This document shows, piece after piece, positions 31,601 through 42,800 of a DNA stretch of 64,000 nt. The notes beneath the pieces are model-generated. The model saw only the letters and a list, made by a program, of their open reading frames with translations, searched no databases and was not told where the DNA came from. Source of the stretch: Panonychus citri (taxonomy: Eukaryota > Arthropoda > Arachnida > Trombidiformes > Tetranychidae); NCBI RefSeq assembly GCF_014898815.1, contig NW_026515433.1:270501-334500 (forward strand), in the 5' to 3' direction. Position numbers and translations under genes: made by a program. How positions within the stretch are numbered: position 1 is the first letter of the stretch; every line of letters starts with the position of its first letter.

Positions 31601-34600
31601 ATTGATTAATCGTCCCAATTGAAATAGTTAATTGTTAATCTGCAATCATTACAATCAGAGTAAAAGTTAATTTGCAAAAATGAATTTTTCATTTGATTTC
31701 GAGCGAAAGTTAAACATCATTACCACTATTAATATTAATCATTCTCATAGTAATCAATTGATTGATTGATTTATCATCCTAATTCATTTCTATGTTGTTT
31801 CATTCAATTGGTTTAAGTTTTTTTCTTTTAATTGTAATTGAAAAGCTCGATCAACTCTTCATCGATTTTGTTCAATAGAGTTTAGTGTGTAACAACTTGA
31901 TCATCATCTTAATTGTTATCAATATTTTCATCTTAATTGCTCTCTTCAAATTATCACTTTCTCTCTCGCTTTCTAATTATAATCAACGTTAATTGCTACA
32001 AAATAATCGAGTAACCCTTATTGTCTAGCATGATCAGCAAATGTTAATCAGAAACCTAATTGATAACAATTAACAAAACAACAATAACAACAATCTGATA
32101 AACAATTAACTGTGTTCAGAGTTTTATCATTTATACATTTCAAGTGTATCAGTCTACAATTAAAGGTCTATTCAATCGAGTTAATTGTAATAATTGCAAT
32201 TGATCAAGTTGTCAACAAAAATTAAATCAATTAATAGAAAAAAACAAATGATACAATTTCTGAAATAGTAAAAACTGAAAGTGAATCAAAATAACGAAAA
32301 TTGAAATCTAAGCATTGATCAGTCTGTGATCGATTAAATCACAATTAGATTTAAGTGGAAACAAATTAAGTTAATAAAAAAATAAGCAAATCAACATCTT
32401 ATTAATTAAGTGATTGTTGAACTGATGCTTGAGATGATACACTGAACATGCTTCATTATCATGATATCTTAATCTTCATCATCAATAATATCATCATGTT
32501 GATCAGTGATGATCAGGTAACGCTTCCGGTATTTTCAGTTTAATTGTAACCTGATCTTATTATTAGAGTGAAAACTTTTTTTTTTTTATTGTAGCTTTAT
32601 TAATACTTAAGCTAATTTAAATGTAACTTCCGCCTTCATTGTGACTAATCTTTAACCAATTATCGTTGATTAACTTGATTGAGTCACCAAAATACATTGG
32701 GAATTAACTTGCAAATGAAAGTATCAAAGGGATGATGAAGAAACCATAAGAAACAAGTGATGAGTTGATTGAACAGTAAATGAGATTTTTTCAAGTCTTA
32801 ATCCTTATCAATTCAGTTCGTATATTAAGTAATAATTACGATGATAATTATGATAACATTGAAACAACCTTAAAACTTTTACTCTCATCTGATTGTGATA
32901 ATGGTCCTAATAATGGTCATTATAAATCAAGATCATGTCATTGTCCAGTTTAATTTATCTTCAAATCGTCATTATGATTTGTAACGGACAGAATTGTACC
33001 AACATTTACTAACACTGAGTAGCTTTTAACTCTGATTACGATAAGATGATTCCTGCAATTTGCTAACAATTTCAAGTGATTTTCATGCGTCTGAAGACTT
33101 GATGATGATCATCATGATAATCATCTTAATGTTGATGAGTTTATCAAAAATTCATGTTTATTACTCTGTTAAATTATTGGGAACCAGTTTTGACAACTTT
33201 TATCTTCTTGTAAATCCTTTGATTTTCATTCAAATAATTTGATATAATGTAAGAGATTTATGTTAAGTAATTAAGTAATTGCATCAACAGATCAATGATG
33301 ATCATCAATCAGAATCATCAAAATGTTGCAATTTAAACTTGAAACTTTGTTCAAAATCAATTTGTCAAAAACTTACAGGTAATAAAACAACTGACAAATA
33401 CAAAGTGAATTTATAATTTATCGTAATTAAAATTGAATCACTTTTAATTGAATAGGTACTACAATTAATATTAGCGATTATCAAATTTGTACAAATCTAA
33501 TTGTAGATTAGCCATCAGATAATAGATAATCATCATTGCCTAATCAATCAAAATTGAGATAATGACGATCGCATTTGTATTGTGAATAACAATAAACTAA
33601 TAACCATTAATATCAATCGGGCTACTTGATAGCGAATGGTGAGCGAGAAGTCAAATCGATTAACGATTAATGAGCAATTTTCAACAATTAATCAAACTAA
33701 TAATTGTTCTTGTGAGTTGATGATGTTCAATGATTCAAGAATCAGATCAATTATTTCTGTCCGTGAATTTCAACGTTGAAACAGTTAGTTGACCTTTGAG
33801 AATCCGGGACTCAGAAATTAGGTTAGAACTGTGGTCTAATTGAAAACTTCTCGCAACGAAGACAGTGTAATTAAATGAAACTAATTAATTGTTGTGACTA
33901 AAAATAATTACGATAATCACTTGTCTGGTAACTTATATGAAGACAAAGTTGTTACAAATTGAACAAGATTAACAAATCTGAAGCATTTTAATCTGATCAA
34001 AGTTATGAATAGAAAAAGTTTCAATGAGTTTGAGTCTTTCTCATTGAGTAATTAATTCTGTATAATTGTTCAACAAAAGTTGATTATCATTTGCAACTTT
34101 TTCACAATTCAACAAATCGGTCAATCAAACGATGAATTTAATATTAAAAGATAAGCTAAAAGCTCACAACAATTAAACACCATCACCTTAATAAACGAGT
34201 ACATTAGCTATCAATTAATTTGATTGCAATATCAGATCAACAGATTAAATTGTTAAAAAACACACTAACTGTTAAGCCTTTAGTTACTAATCTCACAGAA
34301 AGATTAACTCTTTCACTCGATTGCCATTAATTTGATTCTTGTTGATAACTTTTTAATAAATGTAACATTTTTCTTCACCTTCAACATTATCATTATGATC
34401 ATGATTCTGGGCAAATCATGATGATCGTTATCTTAATCACATGATCTCCAGAAAAGGGGTTCTGTCAACCTCGAAATCAGATTCAATGCTCATCTTTAGT
34501 GAAACTCGATGAGAACGATGAAAATGTTTACTTAATCAAAGATGAAGATGAGTTTGATCTAGAACGAGATGAGATACATGTGATATTAAAATTGATACAA

Positions 34601-36405
34601 TAATAATAATAAGGATCATCTTGAGATGTTAACCAAGGTCAGTCACTTATCATACTAATCATAACAATCAAGAAAATTGTAACAAAATATCAACTACAAA
34701 AAGAAACAAAATATTATTTTCTGTAGAAAACTTTATTCTTTCCGATTTTTTGTTTCATGGGAATTAACCATAATGTCTTGAATTACAATTTACTAATCAA
34801 CATCTCCTGATTATGATGAACTCTTCTTCTTCTTCTTCTTCCTCCTCCTCCACAATCATCAACTTCCTCCCTCACTCTCAACATCAATCATATTATAATT
34901 TCCTATGTATTCTTAGTATAGATAAACTTGTTCATCTTTGATGACATTTAATCAATTGCTATAATCATGAATATTGTGTTGATTGTTTCAATGAGAACTT
35001 GAACATTTTAAATTTGTAATTATTAATGTTATACATTGTATCTATTTTGCTGGCAATTTATTAATAGTTACAATCTAATATGATAATACATAACAACTCC
35101 ACACTGTTCCCAATCAAAATACAATTAAAGTACAAACTGTTAAATTGCAACACAAATTGTGAAGGCGGACTGTTAATTGTACATCTCTAACCATTTTGGT
35201 TAAACTTGAATTTCTCACAAGCAAAAAGATGGATAATCAAATTTAATCAGTTAATTACATTGAGATGATGTTATTAGCAATTGTATCAACCATCATCAAC
35301 TATTAATACAATTACAATAAGATAGAAATTATTTTAAAAACAAAATGGAAAAACTTTTTTTTCTATTGGGAGGATTTATGATAACAATGAGATGAAAGTT
35401 ACTAATCAATGATTATAATTAAACCATGATGATGATCATGATTATGATTATTATCAAGCAAACTGCCATAATCAGACATAAATAGTCAGTGGGATAATAA
35501 TTGTCTCGGTAATTTAAGTTTAGTTTCTGGTTAATGTTTGAGGTTTTTGATTTAACTTTTTCAGGTCAAGCCCATTACAAGTTTCGGATAAACAATAACA
35601 ATTACAATTACAATTACAATTACAATGGTAATAATAAAGACAAAAACTAAAACTAGGTCTATGTTAATCCAAAGATTGACCTGGATTTGGTTATATTGTA
35701 ATGATTACGCCCTTAGATTATTTAGTTTTAAGGTTAATTGTTGGGTTAATTAACGTTGTTTTTGTTAACCTGATCATCTTTCGTTTTGACAACATTGAAA
35801 TCAAATTGCTTTTATTTGCAACGAGTGATCGGTAGTTAATCATATTCTGACGGACTGATTATTATTATTACAATTAATTGTTGATCGTTGATCGGCCTTC
35901 GGCCCTGATAAATTATGGCCTAGGTAATAATTTATAGTTTTTAATATCGCAAAATATTATCTTTTATTTGCTTCTAAATTAATAGAAAAAAACTCCTTTA
36001 CCTTCAAGGCCGAAGATCAAAATTTTATTTAATCCCAAATAATATTAACTAATTATAATCATTTCAAATGATCGCAATTAAAAGGGAAACATTAATTGAT
36101 TCATATTATTGCATCGATAGTTATTATACTTACTGGTCAGTTCAATCATCGAATGTAAAAATGAAATCATTATTCATAACATTACAATAACTACTTCGCA
36201 TGGGTCATTGTTACTCCATTTAAATTTATGACCTACGGTCAGCAAAGTATTTTACCTTTGTTATAATAAAGGCGAATGTATTTCTCACAGGAAGTATATG
36301 CGTTCAAAGATGAAGATAGAGATAAAAGATAGAGAAAGAGAGAGAGAGAGAGAAAAATGAAAGATGAAAGATGAATGATGAACAAGAGGAATAAAAAGAT
36401 GAAAG

Positions 36406-36466
<61 letters not shown>

Positions 36467-37648
36467 AGAGATAACTATTCTTCAGTTTTTCTTCTTTTCT
36501 TTTTTTCTTCTTGTTCATCATCTTTTTTTCTTCTTCTTGATACATTTTTTTCTGTTGCTAAGGTAAAATGTTACATCTTGACCTGGGCAAGCCGTTGACA
36601 GAGGTTAAAGGTCAGCACTGATTTCTCTTATTATTGTTCTCCTTTTTCTTGACCTCTTCTCTTTTTTTCTGACAACTTTTTACTTTTCATTATATTGAAC
36701 ATCATTTTTATATTTTCTTATAACTTTTGCAACAATCAAACAAATGGCCTTGACCGGTCAAAGCTGTCATAATCCAGGGATTAAATGTAACAAAGGTGAA
36801 TGTAAATTGCAAAGGTGAAAATATTGATAAAAGAGTTGCTTTTGGATTAAGATTGGTAAATGATGTTAATAGTATCGATTCAGGTTGATTGGTCATTTTG
36901 ATCAATTGCATGTTGATTAATGTGAATTGTACTTTTCTAATTGTTATTTTGTTAATTGTTTCTACTTACGTTTCATTGCAAAGCTAATTGCTTTATCGGT
37001 GTTGACATAAAAATCTTCTGAATCATCGTCATAATCCTCTGAGGTGGGATAAGCTTGATCCGAAGACATCATTTCGTCCTTATTGTACAATCCTAGAAGC
37101 TTTTTAGTCTCGGACTGTAAATTAGAATTGGAAGATAATCGTTGCGCTGAGAAAGTGGGTAACATTTGATTAGAGTAGAGGGAAATCATGGAGGAAGTGA
37201 TTATATCTTTTAACGGTGGAACCTCTAGATTATCTCGACGAGTTATATTTGGTTCGTTCTTGAAGCCAAGTTTATTCAATATTTGCCATTTGATGCTTCG
37301 AATGCGTCGCTCTTTAGCTCCGTCTAATAACATACATGATGAACAATTGCGTCCACGAGATGAGGAAGAGGAGGAGGAGGAGGTTGATTTGGAAGATGAG
37401 GCTGGTGAAGATTCTGAAGGTGACGATGATTCGGATGACAGAGAATTTAATGAAGAAGAAAACGGAGAAGAAGAAGAAGATGACGATGAGTGTGAAGATG
37501 TCGGTGAGAACGAAGATGATGATAAAGGATGAGATGAAATCATTTTATTAGAAGAAGATGAAGAGGAAGAGGAAGAAGTTGATGAAGATGAGAGATAAAA
37601 TAATAATAAAAAAAGTACAATCAACACGGTAAATTGAGATGTAATCAT
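25682..37648 (-). CDS. myo: Myoglianin, GDF8/GDF11-type TGF-beta ligand (496 aa, four exons)
   Basis: Exons on the - strand: 37648-36970, 28135-27891, 27466-27284 and 26065-25682; phases agree. A signal peptide (TVLIVLFLLLFYL) is followed by a long poly-Ser low-complexity stretch. The propeptide starts at CSSCMLLDGAKERRIRSIKW, the helix that in GDF8 straps the growth factor. It continues through FKFSPNVVNAHLASAHLWAY and ends at RVRR (384-387), a furin site. The mature domain is 109 residues, the same length as GDF8, with nine cysteines (RC, INCC, FCSGEC, GPCC, RCGC) and the family signature FEEFGWDWIIAPKRY. The secreted dimer signals through activin-type receptors and Smad2/3; fly myoglianin comes from muscle and glia and acts in neuron remodelling and synapse control. 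Intron 1 is 8.8 kb. Confidence 0.94.
28788..29030 (-). CDS. Doubtful small ORF with signal-peptide-like start (80 aa) inside myoglianin intron 1
   Basis: The ATG is at 29028-29030. The first 17 residues (MIGNIGYIILTLISFQL) look like a signal peptide. They are followed by a charged stretch (KVIRGGNDDEIDKFHEDDK) with a GTAAGG splice-donor-like sequence right after it. It is on the same strand as myoglianin, but its phase does not fit the next myoglianin exon. It could be a nested secreted-peptide exon or chance. Confidence 0.15.
   Translation of the reverse strand: MIGNIGYIILTLISFQLKVTQDNEHYNKVIRGGNDDEIDKFHEDDKVRTKMINVKRYTFRSVKQILSILIHLATMMFMII
35593..35622 (+). repeat. ACAATT hexanucleotide run
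   Basis: About four tandem ACAATT copies, with a related ACAATA copy before them. It is a short microsatellite in myoglianin intron 1. Confidence 0.7.
35888..36022. mobile_element. Possible MITE with ~20-bp inverted ends
   Basis: The left end TTGATCGGCCTTCGGCCCTGA and the inverse of the right end (TTTTGATCTTCGGCCTTGAA) align, apart from a 4-bp insertion in the left arm. The GC-rich arms stand out in very AT-rich DNA, and the interior (~95 bp) is AT-rich and noncoding. No clear target duplication was found. Confidence 0.3.
36411..36463. repeat. (GA)n microsatellite
   Basis: An uninterrupted GA dinucleotide run of about 26 units in myoglianin intron 1. Frames across it are artefacts. Confidence 0.95.
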
Positions 37649-38235
37649 ATTTTTTCACTTAGTATAAATTGCGAAAAGGAAAGTTCTGACCTAACAGACT
37701 TTTCCATCAACAGTTATCTAAATAAAATTGAGTAAAATGTTAGTTATGAAAAAAACAAAAAGTTACTCTCAAGTTACTTTCAATCCCATTGAGCTCCATC
37801 TGTCGATCTCATCAATAACTATTCATTTCGACGATTAGAAAATGTTCTGATCTCAAGGCCTAATTGACGCTTGCGTTCACAAACAAGGGCTCAAGCTCCA
37901 TCTCCCGGACGATAATCTGATCTTTGCTTGAAATTAACGAGGAAAAGTTGAAACTCTTCTGAAACAAGTTCCAACTTTCAGCTGATTTTCCCAACAACAG
38001 GTGGCGCCAATTCCCTCGAACACCAAACTGAATCGGAAAACCTAAAGTTGAAAAACTTTTTTTTACTTTTTCACATTTAACTCAAATTATTTAGATAACT
38101 GTTGATGGAAAAGTTTGTAGGATTAAAACTTTTCTTTCTGCATTAACCAAGTGCTAAAATATGATTACATCTCAATTTAACGAGTTAATTGTTCTTCTAC
38201 TGCTGTTCTATTTCTCACCTTCATTTTCATTTTAA
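37600..38235. repeat. Inverted duplication around the myoglianin start
   Basis: The region 37600-37735 (- strand) and 38081-38235 (+ strand) are homologous in head-to-head orientation. Each has a 26-bp identical stretch beginning ATTTAGATAACTGTTGATGG about 50 bp before an ATG. Each ATG opens with MITSQF followed by a hydrophobic run: in myoglianin TVLIVLFLLLFYL, in the copy NELIVLLLLFYF. The copy stops after 24 codons (TAA at 38233-38235). The symmetry centre is near 37905. Confidence 0.85.
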
Positions 38236-39865
38236 TCATCAAATCAAATTCTTATTCGTCTTCACCGTTCAAACTGTCACCCAAATTTTCATCATCGTTC
38301 GTGTCTCGAGCGATTTCAACGACACCATCACCATTATTATCATCTTCTTCGTCGTTTCCGTCCAAATTATTCACAACAACATCAAAGTCAAAGTCACAAA
38401 CAATTAAACTAATCACAAATGGTGAGTACTCTGGTTAAATTAACTCAGCGATTTCCGTTGAAAAAAAAACTAGTTGCTTTCCATTGAAAGTAATCAACTT
38501 TTTTTCTGTGAAATTTTAACATTGAAACAACTTTTTGAGCAACTTTTATCTTGATCTTATCTTTATTAATATTATCAAGTTTCATCCATGTTGGTTCACA
38601 ATTGATCAGTTTACCTTTGTGATTTATTGATTATAATTCAATAAACTCAATCATCTTGCAAATGTAAACAAAAAAGTCAAATTGCAACTGTAACTTGCAA
38701 ATGAACGGCCAATTAAAGTAACAAATTCATCTCCCACTCAAAGTTTGATTATGATTAGAAAAGATTAAGGTAATTATCATCTAATCATTAAGGTATTTTT
38801 GTTTATAATTCTTACGTCATTATGATAATAACATGAAATGAAATGAATCATGAATTAAGTGAAATAGAGATGAAGTTTTTATTAATACATTGAATGGAAA
38901 ACAAACGAGAATTTAATTAGTTGATATGATTGAACTTGATTTCTCTCATCAATAAGATCTTAATTGTTATCTTCGTTTTTATCATTATATTCATTTTCCC
39001 TATTCTTTAACATTCTCATTCTCATCATCTTCATCATTCTCTTTGTATCAAATCTCTTTCTCCATCTTCATCTTCCTCTATTTTCATTGATCCAAAGTCA
39101 AAGCAATTTTTTCAACTAACAATCATGCCTCAACCTCTACAACTAACTGAGAGTATCCTTGCTCACTTTCATCTTCTGCCCTATCATCATGATGCTACAG
39201 TAGATGTTGAAACCATCAGCTTCCTCATCCTCATCATTTCACCTTCTCTTCCAATCATTTGCAATAAGAATGCTGAAAGAGTGAATAACATCAAACTTGA
39301 GAGAAAGTTACTCTTTTTTCCACTTTTTTCCTTTCAATTTGTATTCACAATGTGATGGAAAAGAGAGAGAGAGAGAGGAAAAGAGAGAAATAAGTGCCCC
39401 AGTGACAGAGTAAACTGAGAGAAAGTAAAAAGAAAGAGGATGAAAAGATGAGGATGAATCTCACCAAAATCAGCATCAGAATCTTCATCACCATGAAACC
39501 TCTTATGTAACTTTTTTTTCCTCAACATTTTCTCGTCTTTCAATTGCCTTTTTCTTTGCCTTTTTCCAAGTCATTTTTTGCTCCACAAAATAATGATTAT
39601 AATGTAAGTCTTTCATCATCTCTCATCACCTTGATGATCATCATCAACATCATCAACATCACCAACATAATCTGCATCTTTATCAACAACAATAAAAAAT
39701 GTAACCAAGTCTTTCAACAATCAACCACATGAAGTAACAAAATAAAATAAATTGTGAATAAAAAAATGTTTCCTTTTATTGTTCAACTGTCTTTCAAAGT
39801 CTTTCAATTTGATTAATTAATTGTGATCTAATTGTTCCCTGTGATCAATTAACTATCTCACCTTA
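37649..39865. promoter_or_regulatory. Divergent promoter region between myoglianin (-) and agrin (+)
   Basis: About 2.2 kb separates the two start codons. It contains the inverted duplication (to 38235), an AGGTGGCGC motif at 37999-38007 that matches the insect CTCF core or, on the other strand, an E2F-like GGCGCC, and a GTGAGT splice donor at 38419-38424 that could end a noncoding agrin 5' exon. The short frames at 38189-38407, 39125-39355 and 39544-39732 lack protein-like features. Confidence 0.45.
38161..38235 (+). pseudogene. Truncated mirror copy of the myoglianin signal-peptide start
   Basis: A 24-codon frame whose first six residues (MITSQF) and hydrophobic core equal those of myoglianin, on the opposite strand. 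It ends in TAA before any propeptide sequence. It may now be part of an agrin 5' leader, where it would be an upstream ORF. No mature ligand sequence follows. Confidence 0.6.
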
Positions 39866-42800
39866 ATGAGAAGTGATTCAGTTGATGCTCTCTATCCTCT
39901 CAGACGAGGTAGACCCAATCGAAGTGTCACTTTTTCTGAGGTCACTTTTTACCATAATAACAACAATCATCACCATCGATCATCATCCAATCTTCAGCAT
40001 CATCAGTCTCTTCAACCTTCTCGTTTATCTTCATCAACGAAATCATCAACCCATTATCACTCTCAAGATCTTCCATCTCTCAGTCAACATCATCCTCATC
40101 ATCAACAAAGTTCAGCTTCATCTTATTACTCTCGGTCATCTCCTCGTGGCCCATCACCATTAGGTAATTCAGTAATCGGCGACCTCATTGATAATGATAA
40201 TAACACTTTATTCAATGAATATCTTTGTTCGTGTCATTTAGATTCTGAAAATAACTCAGCCTACGATAATTCAATAACAAATGATAAATCAATTTATCTT
40301 CAAGAATCAAACTCACCCTTAATTGATAACAACATGAGCTCCGTTTCAAACCCCTACGAGAATCCAGCTAATCTAATTAACGGATTACCAGGACAAATTT
40401 ATTATTCTAATCACTTATCTAATCACTTCCAACAGAATCACTCTGGTAATAATCAACCACATAATCAGTCACATAAAAGTGTCAAGGATCAAATTTATCT
40501 TTCATCACCTCGTCACTATCAACAGCATCATCATCCGCATCTCCAGCACAATCAACAACAACAACAACTTGGTTTCCATCCTCATTTCCCACCACAAGTA
40601 ATAACTAACAAGATAATGATACCAAGTAACCAAAGAGTTAATCAAAACAATCAGAATCCAGTGAATAATAATAATCGCTCATTGATAGATATACTTTTAG
40701 AATGGACTTGTTTACCTGAGAAAAATTTGTTAACATCATCACAATATTTTCCCTATTTTCTTGGTATAACTTTCACAGTTATCGTCCTCATCTTCATCCT
40801 TTCGTCTTTTTTGCTTCTACATAAAATAGGATGTAAGTTACTGCATCAATAACATTTTAACATGTCATCCAATCATATCCTACATCCTCCCACCACCACC
40901 TCCTCCTCCTCTTCATCCTCCTTCACTACATCATCATGATGAATTATTAACCAATAACTTTTATCTATTTCTTTCATCTTTTTTTATGTTAACATCAATT
41001 TCCGGTCAAAATCATTTGCATCATCTTACTTATAAACATGTTCATCATCCCTCCCTTTCCCTCTCTCTCTCTTCCTTATCATCAAATTCATCCCGTTTCA
41101 TTTTTTCATTTTCATCCTGAAAGTTCAATCTACCGTTACTTAGACTCAATGTTACCTTTTTTTGGTTCTTCGGAATCTTTTTTCTGATTAACTTGAGACT
41201 TCAGAATCTTTTCATTGACTTGTGATTTTCTGGCCATGAAAATATCTCAATGATGATAAAAATGATATTTACTCTTGACTAGAGGCTCAAATGATGCGAA
41301 TCAGAATCCAAATTGTCTTGCTATTCGGATAATGATATAGTCACAATTGCTACTCTCTTCCTCTTCCTCTTCATCTTTCTCTTATCATCATCATCAACTC
41401 CCTGAGCTTCACCCACTTTCCCAATCAAAATAATAATAATACAATTTATTATATAATATCATTATTATTAAGAGACTAATAAATGAACATGATATTGACC
41501 CATCATCTTTATCCTGTTGTAATGAATTAGGATAACAGGATGATTAACATGAACCATGAGGGAGAAAAAGTTCTGACTAAAAATTCATAACATTTTTGTC
41601 TCAACATTTTTTGCTCATTATGATGAATATTTGTAATAATCCTCCTGTTAATTAATCTCAACTGACTTAACTTCATCAGTTATCAACATTGTCCAGGAAA
41701 ATTGAAAATAATATTAATCACATCATCTGAATACGATCAATAACGATAATATTAATAATAATATATTGAATAATATCATGAGTTTGAAACAGAGTCTATT
41801 GAATTCATCGAAGTTCAGAAAATTCATTTATCATGAAAACCATTGTTAAGAGGAACAGAAATAATGAAAATATTTTTCATTATTACTCATTGTCTTTAGC
41901 ATGGATAAGTTAGATAACACTTGGATTCTAATGAATTATAATGATAATCCTCGAGTAAATAGGGAAAACAGAGATTATCAAACGATTAGGGAATTTGTTG
42001 AAAGTGTTTTTCTCAATGCTGATAGAAAATTTTTTCGTGATTATCCATTGAAAGACATTATTCATTTTCCTAACTCAGAGAACGATAAATGATCATCTCT
42101 TTGATATTTCTAAACATCCAAATGTATCAACTTTTATTATCACAATCTAATACTTTATAATACAATCTAATGATAGTAATTTAGTTTAATCATTTAGTAC
42201 TAATTGTTTCAAATGATGATGTTAATGACAATCATGTTAATCATTTGCATTTCTATTAAGAATAACGAATTGGAATACAACAAAAGTTGAGTGATTAACC
42301 TCAACAATTTGTTTGAATTAAATAGTTTTTGTATCTTAATCACAATTATCTTTGGATACAAACTAAAGTTTGGTTTTTCTGAATTCATTATGGTTCTGTT
42401 TATTGTGATGAGCACATAAACACAGTAAGAGGATGATGTTATTCAAATGTTAATCAAAATGCTCATGTTGATGATACATTTCGTTGTGAATAATAATACA
42501 ACTGAAAAATCATTTTGACTGTTTATCTTTATTTATCCTCCTCATTGATGTAACTCGACTGCAATTGTCATCAATTGCTTATTGAAGTTCAAGTGAACTA
42601 CAATTAAATGGAACCTTCATCTCATTTGATTAATTCAGTGAACAATTTCAATCAGCATTATCTTTAAAAATCAATTGGATTTAATATTTAAATTATCATT
42701 TCTCACCAAAAAATAAAATCTTTTCACTATTATCATTCAAGTCTAATTTAGTTTAGCCTCGAATTCAATATTGAACAAGAAAATAATGTTCTAATGCATT

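Larger units (their letters stand above)
28136..36969 (-). other. Intron 1 of myoglianin
   Basis: 8.8 kb of AT-rich DNA with dense ATGATG/TCATCA runs. It contains a (GA)n microsatellite (36411-36463), an ACAATT hexamer run (about 35593-35622), a possible MITE (35888-36022) and one small ORF with a signal-like start (28788-29030). I saw no convincing coding exon. Confidence 0.7.

Noticed and set aside
36285..36566. Ser/Leu- and Glu/Arg-repeat ORFs on both strands
   Set aside because: They come from translation of the (GA)n microsatellite and have no other protein-like sequence.
37188..37551. Glu/Asp-rich ORFs on the + strand
   Set aside because: They are the antisense of the poly-serine coding tract of myoglianin exon 1.
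38189..38407. 72-codon + strand ORF as a secreted protein
   Set aside because: It starts from a non-ATG codon and its hydrophobic residues reflect TC-rich DNA. The signal-peptide-like frame here is the different, 24-codon one at 38161.
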